Assembly: GCA_036250195.1 (NCBI GenBank)
Contig: JAVHZZ010000011.1
Span: forward strand, 58,656,919 to 58,720,918
Length of the DNA stretch: 64,000 bases
Source of the DNA: Mixophyes australis
Lineage: Eukaryota; Chordata; Amphibia; Anura; Limnodynastidae
Direction: 5' to 3'
Of this stretch, positions 11,192 through 22,328 are shown in pieces. Every line of letters begins with the position of its first letter. The first letter of the stretch is position 1. The notes under the pieces are model-generated. The model did no database searches, had not been told where the DNA came from, and saw only the letters and a program-made list of their open reading frames with translations. Made by a program: the position numbers and the translations under genes.

Positions 11192-12046
11192 CTAGGCATG
11201 CTCTTTTCCCGGCTTATTTGGGCAGGAACGGGAGAAGTGGCCATTTGTGCCACAATAGAGACATAGGCCTTGTGATTGTCTCCTGACTCTTTCCTCAGGG
11301 GAAAGACGATATGCCCCTAATTGCATCGGTTCCTCACCTTCCGTGGAAACAGGAACGAAGGCGGATGGAGATGATGATGTCTCCTTTTCGGTTTTCCGCT
11401 CTTTAAACCTCCTGTCGATTTTAATGGAGAGGTGCATCAGATCCTTCAGAGATGTAGGAGATGGGTATTGCACCAGAGAGTCTTTAATCTGTTCCGACAG
11501 GCTGAGACGGAACTGGCTACGTAAGGCAGGGTCATTCCATCCACTATCAGGTGACCATCTACGGAATTCAGCGCAATATTCCTCTGCCGACCGCCGGCCT
11601 TGTTTCAAGGCCCGTAGATGAGCTTCTGCAGAGGCCATTCGATCCGGGTCATCATATAGTAGACCTAATGCCTCAAAGAAAGCGTCTACGGACTGCATGG
11701 CAGGACTGGTCTGTGGCAAGGAAAAAGCCCAGGACTGGGGGTCACCTTGTAGGAGGGAAATGATAATCCCGACTCTTTGTTGCTCTGTACCAGAGGAGCG
11801 GGGTCTTAACCGGAAATAGAGCTTGCAGCTTTCCCTGAAATTCCGAAACAGGGATCTATTTCCAGTAAACCGATCCGGTAAATTCACCTTAGGTTCACAG
11901 GTGGAACTCGGAGTGGGTTGTGAAGTTTTCGCGGCTTCCTCTTGAACGGCTAACCGCTCAGCCAATCCCTGAATCATCTGGTACAAGGACTCAACATGGC
12001 CTGCTAAGGCTTGTGCCGGAGACGGTGTGGATCCGCTTTCATCCAT
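11192..12046 (-). CDS. gypsy-1 Gag polyprotein
   Basis: This is an intact 284-codon frame starting 34 bases inside the 5' LTR. The protein has a coiled N-terminal region, a capsid-like domain (FRESCKLYFRLRP, LLYDDPDRMASAEAHLRALKQG) and ends with a zinc knuckle CLYCGTNGHFSRSC, matching CX2CX4HX4C, which binds genomic RNA. It is the only undamaged coding frame of the element. The ATG is the first after the LTR. The following protein is in another frame, as is usual where gag-pol is joined by ribosomal frameshifting. Confidence 0.9.
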   Translation of the reverse strand: MDESGSTPSPAQALAGHVESLYQMIQGLAERLAVQEEAAKTSQPTPSSTCEPKVNLPDRFTGNRSLFRNFRESCKLYFRLRPRSSGTEQQRVGIIISLLQGDPQSWAFSLPQTSPAMQSVDAFFEALGLLYDDPDRMASAEAHLRALKQGRRSAEEYCAEFRRWSPDSGWNDPALRSQFRLSLSEQIKDSLVQYPSPTSLKDLMHLSIKIDRRFKERKTEKETSSSPSAFVPVSTEGEEPMQLGAYRLSPEERVRRQSQGLCLYCGTNGHFSRSCPNKPGKEHA

Positions 12047-12080
12047 CGCAACCTCGTCTCAGTGTGTGGGCCGGTTATAA

Positions 12081-12800
12081 TGTTAGGAACCCCTCCAGCC
12101 GGCACAACACAACCCGGAATCTACTCTGCCAGTCAGGTGTTCACTGGAGCCCCTGATGGTGGGGACAGACTGGGCTGCAGACTGACAGAGGGTCGTGAAG
12201 TGTGTACCGGCTGGGGAGAACCCAGGCAAGTGGAGTAAGGTCCACGCAGAGGTCAAGGGCCGGCAACAGACAGCGGTATCAGTAAACAAGCTGAGGTCAG
12301 GGGTCACAGGCGGATAGCAGAAACAATAAACAGGCCAGGGATCAGGGTCACAGTATACACGCGCGAAGTCATTTCAAAGCCAAAAGGTCATACACGGTAA
12401 ATCAGACGAGGTCTCAGAAGACTAGAGCAGGAACAAGCAGGTCAGCAGACTGGAACACAGAAGCTATAACCGGCAATGAGGCAGCAGACCTCATTGCCTT
12501 AAATACACAGCTGGCGCAATAAGAACTTACGTGCACCCCTGCAGACTAATGAGCCATATGGCTCCAGACCAATCAGGGCTGGTCCCTGATAGATTAACAC
12601 AGATGCAGGCTAATGCCTGTAACTATCAGTCCCTTTAATTAGCCCCCAGGCTGTGTCCTATTTCGCGCATGCGCCCAGCTTCCAACACCGCCGGGACGCA
12701 GCGCTACCTGACAGGCGTCTGGCCGTTGCCTTGGCCCGGGAAGCTGGGGTCGACAGGAAGCGAGCCGCGGCGGCTGTGAGTACCGCCGCGGCTCGTGACA
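12081..12800 (-). repeat. gypsy-1 5' LTR (720 bp)
   Basis: This is the upstream LTR with respect to gag. It abuts the target duplication CTATG at 12801-12805. The base after the LTR in the sense direction starts TTATAACCGG, and I see no classical TGG-type primer binding site directly next to it. Confidence 0.93.
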
Positions 12801-12925
12801 CTATGTTTACATTTCTTCATGTCTTAAATTGCTAAACTATTTTAATTTGTATGTGCTTCTTGGCATATGAGGTGATAACTTTAAAACAAGATATTTTCAA
12901 TGTAAATATAGATAGACTTCCAGTG

Positions 12926-12926
<1 letters not shown>

Positions 12927-12962
<36 letters not shown>

Positions 12963-12975
12963 TATATATATATAT
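12927..12975. repeat. (TA)n microsatellite
   Basis: About 48 bases of alternating T and A, interrupted once by ATTCA. A shorter TA run follows the right flanking repeat at 15253-15272. Confidence 0.95.
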
Positions 12976-13460
12976 GAGACAAAAAAAGGGAAGAACGGCG
13001 CGTAACCCAATGATATACAAAGTCCAAAGTATGTCCAACAAGATATCTTCAACACTGTGGTCTAATTTCAGGCGGCTGCCAGCTCTCAAAAAAAGAAGGT
13101 GTATCTGGAGTAGATCCAATAATTAAAAACACAGAGAACAGGGCGCTACAATAGTGTAATACTGGTTATAAGTACATCACTAAGTACTAAGACTGATACA
13201 TGTAGTGATTAGAAATTTACACAAAGTTTAGAAGTGTGACTGTTACACACAAAAGTAAAAAACGTGAATAGTTGTGGAAAATCGTGAGTATAGACTCCAT
13301 GCAATTCCCAGGAACTCTTATAGTGCATATGCTACCAAATGTTAAAACTTTGAAGCTTATCTGTGTAAAAAGTGTGTGAGGCTCCAGAAGTCCCTTTATT
13401 CTTCCCTTGAGAGTCCTCTTTCTAGGACTGTGTTTTTGGTGGCACTGCTCAGACTTCCAG

Positions 13461-14411
13461 TGTTACACAGAGCAAATGCAAAAGAACATCATAGTGTGAC
13501 ACTGTATATACAGTGGGTTTATTAATACAGCTGGTAAGTAATGCACTTATGTGGTGGTCGAGTACTGATGGGAAATCCCTCCCTTACCTTGTCTCCCAGA
13601 TACGAGTCAGGTTGTTTTCTCTTTTGGATATCCGGTGGTCAGGAGATAAATACTTCAATGAAAGGGACAAAGATTGGTCAAACAACTTGATTTTATTGAG
13701 AATGTGGTAAGGATAGTTTTGGTAAGCCACCGCGCCACTGACCCCTTCAGCTCAATAGTAATGACAAAATAATGCGTCTGATCAGCATAGAGCACAATAG
13801 CATTTAACATATAACATACACCTGGTGAGTATAAGGCAGAATAACGATAACATCTTCAATACACATTGTCTAATAAGGCACACTGGTAATCACAATTACT
13901 ACTTTCACGTTAACAATATCTGACTGGTGATGATGCAATAACCATCAATAATAACCCATCAAGACTCTTGCGGTCACTACCGTGCCCACTAGAGGGCTAC
14001 TTCTTATTCAGGTGTTTGGGGTACCGTGCTATTCCCTATGGGTCAGGCGCCCCACTTTTAGCATCTACTGCTGAGTTAACTTGAATTGCACTAACACTGA
14101 ATGTCACACCTTCAATATTAATAAATCACTTCTTAGGTAAATCACATAACATTAACATCATCTAAAACATTTGGTGCACCAATATTATCCCCGGTAACGT
14201 TACCATATTTTCCACTCAGTCCTGGGCTGACCTGTGCACAGGAATTTGGGTAGTGTTCCAATGTCCTGCAGAGGTTTCCATCAAGGGTTAAGTATTATAG
14301 TAGAAAGCAGAGCTGTTGCTCATTTCAGCCACAAGATGGCGCTGTTCTCTCAACAGTCAATGAATCTCTATCAGCACATGTACTGTGCAGCATGGTATAA
14401 TGTCCAGATAT

Positions 14412-14445
<34 letters not shown>

Positions 14446-14983
14446 TATAGCTGAAACGACCGTCTTAATTGTTCCCTGCAGCCTGTGTATAGGTATGATC
14501 TGGGGGAAAAGCTCTCACAATCCTTCCTTGTACAAGAATGCAATGTCAGTGTTGGATAGATTCTCTCATCACTCTTCCCTCTGACACTGGGGTGTGTGCA
14601 ATACACTGCAGGCTGAGGTTTTACTTAGAAAAGAGTTTTGTAGTTAGTTAATACTGTCTTTGGCGCCCAGCTGCGTGTCCCCAGCTGTTCTCCGTCCACT
14701 TTGCTGACAATGTCACAGTTCTGGCAGCAGCTTATCTTCTCTCTGCTCGGCTGCACATCCTCCCCCTTGTTCCTTCTACCATGCTGCTCTCTCTCTCTCC
14801 TCCTTCCTGCACACCCTCTTCCTGTTACTCCCCCAGCCAATCAGGGCCTTCATCCTCCTCCTGTCAATCACTCCTGGGCACAAGTTTTCAGGAGCACAAT
14901 TAACCCCTTGTAGCCCTGCATTTTAAAAGCGTTTATGCACTCCTCTGTGCTGTTCAACAGGGCTTTGGGGTACCACACTTACA
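13461..14983 (-). mobile_element. LTR-like block inside PLE-1
   Basis: Read on the minus strand the block begins TGTAAGTGTGGTACCCC and ends GTAACA, with an AATAAA signal near 13517-13522 about 55 bases before the end and a TTTTAAAA TATA-like stretch near the start, as in an LTR with short U5. It contains a CA microsatellite. I do not find a convincing target duplication, so the exact limits and the assignment to a retrovirus-like element are tentative. No internal coding region is present. Confidence 0.45.
14414..14443. repeat. (CA)n microsatellite
   Basis: About 15 uninterrupted CA dinucleotides. Confidence 0.95.
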
Positions 14984-15131
14984 TAAAAACAATAAAATAT
15001 ATGCTTATCTGGGTATCTTTAGGCAGTCATCGGTAGTTGGTAGAGAACAAACAATTCAGTGATAAAAACCATAGCTCAATAGTGCTAATGCTTCCAGACC
15101 GAGATGATGGTTAAGCCCAAGATCAAGTAAC

Positions 15132-15181
15132 GGATCCTCAACGCGTTTCGTCTGCTGGTAATCAGACTTCATCAGGAGGTG
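15132..15181 (-). ncRNA. Hammerhead ribozyme (type I minimal), PLE-1
   Basis: On the minus strand all core elements are present in order: stem I 5' strand CCTC (15179-15176), core CTGATGA (15175-15169), stem II GTCTG/CAGAC closing loop ATTACCAG (15167-15150), GAA, a two-base-pair stem III ACGCGT, the unpaired H17 base T, and stem I 3' strand GAGG (15139-15136). This matches the minimal hammerheads known from Penelope-like elements, where they process element RNA. Cleavage would fall after the T at 15140. Activity is inferred, and stem I is only four pairs. Confidence 0.72.
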
Positions 15182-15258
15182 AAGCTAAACTATTTTAATT
15201 TGTATGTGCTTCTTGGCATATAAGGTAATAACACAAGATATTTTCAATGTAAATATAT

Positions 15259-15994
15259 ATATATATATATATAATGATTTGCCCACCAGATATTGAGAAA
15301 GGCAAGGGTTTCTCACAAAGGACAAGGAGTCAATAATTGAATGTAAAAAAGACAGTGTGGCTGGATTACTTATAAATAACTCATTGCATAAATTTATTTA
15401 AAGGAAACAGTGCAGGGCACTTATTTATATTATTTCAACTGTACTGATTTTATTATATCGTGTGGCATTTTGTATAGGAAATGCATTAATTTCTGAGGTA
15501 ATGATTTGTAACTTCTGAGACAGGATATCATTGGATTTGTATAACTTTTCTAAAGAAATTCCCTCATGTTAATTACACCTTTACAGTGGCCAACACATCT
15601 GTTCGGCCTGTATACTCAGCAGCGGGGACCACTGCCTCTCTGTCTGTGTGGCTTTTATCCTGCATCTCAGATCCTGTCCGAATAATGCACACAGAAGGTT
15701 TTGGGATATAGCAGATTAGTGTAAATTTTGTTAACTTTGCATTGCATTTAAATCCATGTTTTGGGAAACATATTGCCTACTGATACTAAAAATAACTCAG
15801 ACTTCTTGGGGCCAGCAAAGCATTCAAGGGGCTGGCTTACACCCCTGCATGGTTGTGTCCAAAACTGTATAAAACACCACTGGTTTGTACTGAAATGTAT
15901 CATTATTGTACCATCTATACTTCTGGAAAGATCGCTAGTACCACAGCCTGGCGTGTGAAGTATCCTTGCTAGGAATACTCAAGTATTCCTAACA
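15259..15994. other. No recognisable feature
   Basis: AT-rich sequence without coding motifs. A short palindrome, AGGAATACTC/AAGTATTCCT, lies at 15971-15990 next to the larger palindrome described below. Confidence 0.5.
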
Positions 15995-16060
15995 AGGTTC
16001 TTGAAGCAAAAGATTGTTTATTAGCTCAAGCTAATAAACCATCTTTTGCTTCAAGAACCT
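15995..16060. repeat. Near-perfect 32-bp palindrome
   Basis: Two 32-base arms starting AGGTTCTTGAAGC are inverted around two bases, with one mismatch. The right arm is continuous with the inverted LTR fragment to its right and corresponds to LTR sequence near 17240-17275. The palindrome therefore marks a fold-back at the broken end of that fragment. Confidence 0.85.
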
Positions 16061-16477
16061 GCTTTGATGACTACTTACCCTGCTGTAAATTCCTGTGACC
16101 TACAGATTAGACCCAAATCTTATCTGTGGTGGACCCAGCATTCCAGTACCAATGTTTTGCCCGCTACCTGCAGCTCTGGCCAGTGGGATAGGCCAGGGGG
16201 GAACCATCCACTGCAACCCTGATCTGAAGGCAAGAGGTGGTGTATATCAGCTCAGGTGTTCCAGCAATGGGGTATACTAGCAGCGACAATTACCCAGAGG
16301 GATGCGGTTCTGGATACCCCTAATGAGTTCAGTGGTGGCAGCAGGTTAAGCCCTTCCTACTGCGGTAGGTCGCAATTGGGATACAGAAAGGGAACGGTGG
16401 TAAAGTAAGCCCAGCCACTTCCAAGCAACAAAGGAAAGGGTGGCAGAGGCGGTCCATCCTGTCACAGATGGTTTCAC
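16029..16477 (-). mobile_element. Truncated inverted copy of the 16823 LTR
   Basis: The minus strand from 16477 (TGTGACAGGATGGACCGCC) matches the start of the solo LTR at 16823 and can be followed with indels for about 430 bases, to the palindrome. It is a separate, truncated insertion in opposite orientation. No coding sequence. Confidence 0.75.
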
Positions 16478-16822
16478 CATATGTAAAGGAAAATGTTCTT
16501 TATTGTAATAGTGCCTAAGCTGTGAAATTCCTTACCATATGAGGTGGTGATTGTAAATTCACTAGAAAATTGACAAAATGTTAAAATAGATTGAATAATT
16601 TTCTTACGAGGAATGGTATTTGAAGCTACAATTAGTAAAGGACATTATGGCTGTAACTGGGAATTTATCAAATTGACATTTTTGAGGCCAGTAAGATTTT
16701 ACTTTTAAATTGACAGGTGTCTTACTGGGAGTTTTGTTTTAATTTCCTTTGGACCAAGACAATTCGAATTTATGGAAAGGTTGACCACGATTGACCTGTG
16801 TATGTATTTCAACCATAGTAAT

Positions 16823-17922
16823 TGTGACAGGATGGACCGCCTATGCCACCCTGTCTGTTGCTGCTGGGAACAGGCTGGGCTTACTTTGCCACCATTCCCT
16901 TACGTTATCCCAAGGGTGCCCTCTTGCCGCAGTAGGAGAGGCTTACAATGCTGCCACCACTGGACTCCTTAACCAGCATCCAGTACCGTATTTCTTCTGT
17001 GTAACTGTCACTGCTGGGGTACCCCCTTGCTGGTCTACCTGGGCTGGTACTCCTGACCTCTTACTATGGATCAGGGTTGCTGTGGATGGATCACACTGAC
17101 CAGAGTTGCAGGGTAGCAGGCAGAGCGGTGGTACTGGAAAAGCTGGGTCCAAACCTCAGAAACAGCCGGGAATGGATTAGATTTTGGGTCTAATCTGTAG
17201 ATCACAGGATTTTCAGCATGGAATATATTTTCAAGCAGGTCTTTGAAGCAAGTGATGTTTATTTGCTCTTCACTGGTTAAAGGTACCAGTGATCAGGTCA
17301 GATGAACCAAGAAGAACGATACATTTCAGTGTACAAAACAGTGCTTTTTATACTGATTTGGACACAGGCTACTTTTGGAATCAGAATGCAATGTATTTAC
17401 ACAAACATGGATTTACATTCATTGCAAAGCTAACAATATTTACGCTTATCTGTGATATCTTAGAACATTGCTGTGATATCCTGCATCTTACAGTGGACAG
17501 CAAGTCTAATTACATCTTCCTATGACCATCACACATCAAAAGGTCTGATTAGCATGAGCTTAGCATGAGTCCTTTCTTCCAACAGTTGCAGAATACACAT
17601 TTCTTGCAAAGAAAGGAATTCCCCAGGAAAAGTTGTAGACCCCAAACAAGACATTTCCTTACACCAAGATATACAAAAGGCTTACAAAACAAAGGCTTAT
17701 TGTATCAAATATATACATCAGAAATAAAGCATTCCTCTAGGAAGGTTAAAACAGAAAAAACTAAATTCCCCCCCCCCCCATGTCTCAGAAATTAAAGATT
17801 TCCCTTAACAAAATATACACAATATCAAAAAGCAAAATAAGTGCATGTGAAATTATATAAATAAGCGCTATTTCCTTTAAATAAATGTATACCAAAAGTT
17901 ATTTATCAGTGATCCAGTCACA
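16823..17922 (+). mobile_element. Solo LTR (1,100 bp)
   Basis: The unit begins TGTGACAGG, ends GTCACA and is flanked by the 5-bp duplication GTAAT (16818-16822 and 17923-17927). A solo LTR results from recombination between the two LTRs of a full element. The sequence has no internal coding region; which LTR class it belongs to cannot be read from it. It includes a C-run at 17769-17779. Confidence 0.82.
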
Positions 17923-17927
17923 GTAAT

Positions 17928-19041
17928 GATGGGCTCTATGCTCATGACGTTAAATATTTTTCTTCTGACATGCTTTGCAGATAACTATTATATAAAATTC
18001 CAACATAAACTGGCTGTGTCCATGGTTTCAATCCTAAATATAAAGAGACAGGCATATCATATGGCTACACATTGAAAGTTAAAGGTACATACATATACAG
18101 TAATGTAACATAAACAACTGTGTATGCTCAGTGGACTTTGGTATTGGCAAGCTGACAAAATGAGGGCTATGATAAGCTTTCATTCTGTTTTGCTTTAATA
18201 AAAAAGAGGTTAGTTTTTTTAATGTTTTTAAACAGATTTTTTTTTTTACTTTTTGAATGAAAGTAATAACCAAAAATATAAATTGTATTTTTTCCAATAA
18301 TTTAATCATTTTTATCCATAATTAATTTATTATGAATTAAACAGTAAAAATATAAATATATTTTATGAAATATACAAGAAAACAACTGGCACAAGTAGAT
18401 TGACCCATGATTTAAGAGATATGCCATAGCAATAAGTACAAAGGAACCTATTTCTCATTCTTTGCCAGATTTGGCCATTAAATACAATTTTTATTGCCAC
18501 TTAAGGTAGCTATAAAAAATAATTTTTCAGAGCTATTCATCATATAAATATAGCCAGAAAGATGCCGGCGAGAAGTGTCTATCTCGCCAAAGACTTTTCC
18601 CCCTGCGTTACGCAAACAGCAAAAGCCTTTCCTATTTGTACGGCGCATGCATAAATTGTATCAATTCAAAGTTCACAGCAAGTATTGGCCCCGTATTTAA
18701 CAATTGTCAGTTATTCCTGTGTACAATATATTGATGTTTTATTTAAAAACAATAATTTCTGCCATCAAAAACCATCACTGCAACAAGACAGGAATCTGTC
18801 CTTGTATTTTATATTAAAAACATGTAGACATAACTGCTTCTATACTGTGAATTATTTTAACATATGCTGTTAATAACCCCACAACTCGACTCTGCTAACT
18901 GTTCATCTGCCAGTGGACGGAATGAAGGCGAGGAGCATATAGTCTGTCAGGGAGGAAGAAGGAAGTGATGACTCTTCACAGACTATCCACTCCAACAGGG
19001 CTGAAAAGCTGTAAAAACTCAGTTAATGCCACCTATTGATG
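17928..19041. other. No recognisable feature
   Basis: AT-rich sequence with T-runs around 18235; no domain, RNA gene or shared repeat seen on either strand. Confidence 0.5.
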
Positions 19042-20029
19042 GCGCTAACCAGGGCCGGACTGGGACTAAAAATCAGCCCTGGCATTTAAAGTACACAGGC
19101 CCACCTTAGCTCCAGCAGGAAAGAAAACATGTCCCGCCGTGCAGCGCCGCCGCCGAACAGGGCGTGACCTCATTGTGTTGTGGGTGTGGCCAACATGGGG
19201 CATTGATACATACATTATAATAATACATTACATTTATCATTTTAGACAAATACACAGGCACTACTGTTAGAAGCACACAGCTTTGCCTTCACAAGCAGTA
19301 CGTTGTGAAGTGGGGCATACCTCCCAACTGTCCTTGCAGTTGGACCAAATCCTGTCTAAGGGAGACATTCACCCAAATTCAGGACTGCCCCACCAGATTC
19401 AGGACAGTTGGCAGACTGTCCTGCTCTCTCCTACCTGTCTTGGTCACTTTCACCACTTGTAGCAGCTCGTTTCTTTAGCTCAGTTCATTCTTGTCTTGAT
19501 CCTGGAATATTGGATGCCCTATTTTGGAAAAAAAAATTGGATACATGAGATTTAGAAAACTCCCCGGTGTTAAAACAATAGCACTCAAGTTTTATAATTA
19601 GGCCTCCCTCAAGTCCCCACAATAATAATATTCACATTTAATAAGTAGACCTATTTCCCTCCAACCAACCCCAACATTAAATTAACAATATACCCATTTG
19701 CTCAAAACATATTTCCCTCCCTCCAAACAGCAACAAATTAAATAGCATTAAAGTTTAATAAATATAGCCATTATTCACAATCATCCCCGACAATAAATAA
19801 TTCATATTCACATTTAATAAATAGCCCTCCTCCCCAAAATCAGCCCCATATTCAACTGATAGCCCTAAACCACCCCAGCATTAAATTAAAGGTTCCTTCA
19901 CCTCACCTTAAATTAGCCCCCATCATTAAATAGCATACCTCCCACACTATATTAAGATCCTCCCTTCCCTCACATATTATATTAAAATACTGCATGTGCG
20001 CACACACGCTATGTGAACGTGGCCAAACG

Positions 20030-20900
20030 CACACTATAGCCACACACACTATTTGCCACACAGCCACACTATTAGCCACACTATTACCCACACAGACACG
20101 CTATTAGCCACACTATTACCCACACAGACACGCTATTAGTCACACAATTTGCCACACAGACACACTATTAGCCACACAGACACACTATTAGCCACACAAT
20201 TTGCCCCACAGACACACTATTAGCCAGACACACTATTTGCCAAACAGACACGCTATTAGCCACACAGCCACGCTATTAGCCACACACAATATTTGCCACA
20301 CACACTATTTGCCACACAGACACACTATTAGCCACACACACTATTTGGCACACAGCCACACTATTACCCACACAGACATGCTATTAGCCACACAGCCACG
20401 CTATTAGCCACACAGCCACACACACTATTTGCCACACAGACATACTATTAGCCACACAATTTGCCCCACAGACACACTATTAGCCAGACACACTATTTGC
20501 CAAACAGACTCACTATTAGCCACACAGACACACTATTAGCCACACAGACACACTATTACCCACACACACTATTTGCCACACAGCCACACTATTACCCACA
20601 CAGACATGCTATTAGCCACACAGCCACGCTATTAGCCACACAGCCACAAACACTATTTGCCGCACAGACACACTATTAGCCACACAATTTGCCCCACAGA
20701 CACACTATTAGCCAGACACACTATTTGCCAAACAGACACACTATTAGCTACACAGACACACTATTAGCCACACACACTATTTGCTACACAGCCACACTAT
20801 TACCCACACAGACATGCTATTAGCCACACAATAGCCACACTCACTATTTGCTACACAGCCACACTAATAGCCCCACACACACTATTTGCCACACAGACAC
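20030..20900. repeat. CACACTATTAGCC/TTTGCC minisatellite in hAT-A copy 1
   Basis: About 870 bases are built from short alternating modules: CACACTATTAGCC, CACACTATTTGCC, CACACAGACA and CACACAGCCA. Larger blocks of roughly 240-260 bases recur (for example from 20199 and 20459). The other hAT-A copy carries a different array at the corresponding place. Confidence 0.92.
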
Positions 20901-20937
20901 ACATACATATTACACATACACGCACAGACACTTACCT

Positions 20938-21776
20938 TTATTAAAGTAATTCTATCGTTTTCAAATAAGCATTGCCCAAGCAATTGTATTGTGTTTCTAA
21001 CGCACAAAGTGATTTATTTTAGCAGATGTAAAAAGTTTAACAGTTCAATACATGATTGTAATATAATACAGTACAGTACAGCCAATACCAAAAGATACAT
21101 ACATACCGCTGTGCTAACCACGGGCACCAGTGAACAGTAATTCACCCTTGAATACTGTGATCAGAGTAGACTGAGAATGGTGGGGGTGCAGCTATGATTA
21201 TATATACAGTCAGTGTTACAAAGTGAACAATAGAGATGACGTGGCTTGCTTCTTTAGGTCCAGACTTCACATGGGTCCAGGGTAAACAGGTCATAGGCTA
21301 GTTCAGACTAAGGAATCCAAAGGTGGGGGTCATCTCTCCAGGGGATGTGCTCCAGTTACAATTAGTCCATTAACATTTTACCATCTGATATCAATCTGGC
21401 AATTTATTCCCTAACATCAATAACTAGAGTATGCAATATGCGATCTCTTCGGCGATGGAACCGGACAGCTGCTGATGAATAGGATTAGTATGATATCAGA
21501 CATGACACATTTTCTATAACCTGAACCTTAAATAACACTAAAGTGTACATATAATCATAATATAATACACCAAATACGGTCTGCTCATAAATCACTTTGG
21601 AATGGAATCTATAAATATATATATGTGAAACTAAATGTTATAGTGCGTGTGCGTTCCTGCGCATTTTACCGTGCGATCTCACCATGCCACGCGTTACGTG
21701 GCGTACGGATCGCAATCGCACGGCAAAACAATATTAACCAATATACTTTCGTTCATCCAATAATACGACTTCGACA
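20938..21776. repeat. Repeat family R, copy 1
   Basis: About 840 bases from TATTAAAGTAATTC to ATACGACTTCGACA match 45374-46242 end to end, including the paired motif AAACAATATTAACCAATATAC near the right end. It interrupts hAT-A. A TGTT...GACA outline in the other copy suggests a solo LTR, but the target duplications do not fit clearly and orientation is unknown. Confidence 0.65.
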
Positions 21777-21819
21777 CCTTACATCCAGCAGCAGCACTCT
21801 GCGCGCAGCCCGGCAGAAG

Positions 21820-21923
21820 GAGAATCAGTGACAGACGCCTATGCAAGCAATCACATGGGACAGCACCTCGTGAAAGGTGCCATCTCATGTGATTGCTCGC
21901 ATAGGCAGCTGTCACTTATTCTC
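21820..21923. repeat. Large hairpin near right end of hAT-A copy 1
   Basis: GAGAATCAGTGACAG and its complement bracket an imperfect 100-base palindrome that includes CAATCACATG and CATGTGATTG. The corresponding hairpin in copy 2 is at 36893-37002, with different sequence at the tip, so the fold is conserved better than the letters. Confidence 0.75.
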
Positions 21924-22117
21924 CGCCCGCCGAGCAGCGTGCAGAGTGTTGCTGCTCGGTGGACATGCGGACCGGCCCATCTGGCCATCGGCCCTTCTGG
22001 CATTTGCAAGAAGTGCCAGATGGCCAGTCCGGCCCTGGCGTTAACTGTCAAGGCTTTTCCGTACTTGTTAAATAGATTCTTGTCGCTGTTCCAACAGCCC
22101 TTAAGTTTAGGTTTAAC

Positions 22118-22320
22118 CATACTTGCCAACTCTCCCGGAATATCCGGGAGACTCCCGCATTTCGCGAGAGTCTCACGGACTCCCGGGAGAGTGTGGCAAT
22201 CTCCTGCATCTGGCAGAATACTGCCCACTCTAGGAAGTGGGCAGAATTAGATCCCATTTGGCCCCGCCCCCATCATGCCCACCGCTCCCGAAAGCCAACT
22301 TCAGCAAGTTGGCAAGTATG
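22118..22320. mobile_element. hAT MITE-B copy 1 (203 bp)
   Basis: Terminal inverted repeats CATACTTGCCAAC/GTTGGCAAGTATG are flanked by a perfect 8-bp duplication GGTTTAAC (22110-22117 and 22321-22328). The interior is palindromic around CCCGGGAG. It has no coding capacity and must be moved by a hAT transposase supplied elsewhere. Confidence 0.92.
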
Positions 22321-22328
22321 GGTTTAAC

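Larger units (their letters stand above)
7142..12800 (-). mobile_element. Ty3/gypsy LTR retrotransposon gypsy-1 (chromodomain type)
   Basis: Two LTRs beginning TGTTAGGAAC and ending in CA enclose gag, protease, reverse transcriptase, RNase H, integrase and a chromodomain, all on the minus strand. A perfect 5-bp target duplication CTATG stands at 7137-7141 and 12801-12805. The domain order places it with vertebrate chromoviruses. As printed the pol region carries at least two frameshifts and two TGA stops, so this copy cannot move by itself. The right LTR lacks about 49 bp present in the left one. Confidence 0.95.
12831..15258 (-). mobile_element. PLE-1: Penelope-like insertion, non-coding
   Basis: A stretch of about 75 bases beginning GCTAAACTATTTTAATTTG at 12831 is repeated in direct orientation at 15184. 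Immediately inside the right copy lies a hammerhead ribozyme motif of the type found in Penelope-like elements. No reverse transcriptase remains, so this is a non-autonomous or internally deleted copy. A 15-base direct repeat AGACTTCCAGTGTTA at 12914-12928 and 13451-13465 shows that more than one event shaped the region. The LTR-like block at 13461-14983 is described separately. The outer repeats may be a long target duplication or part of the element. Confidence 0.55.
19050..22037. mobile_element. hAT-A copy 1, non-autonomous hAT element
   Basis: The left end CAGGGCCGGACTGG is the exact inverted complement of the right end CCAGTCCGGCCCTG. Flanking 8-mers GCGCTAAC (19042-19049) and GCGTTAAC (22038-22045) differ at one base, consistent with an ageing 8-bp hAT target duplication. 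The interior has no transposase; it holds a block near 19320-19430 that recurs at 35820-35940, a long array of short units, an inserted repeat (20938-21776) and a large hairpin next to the right end. A second copy is at 33775-37126. Confidence 0.85.

Noticed and set aside
8191..11763. Plus-strand open frames across gypsy-1
   Set aside because: Antisense shadows of gag-pol; the minus strand carries the catalytic motifs.
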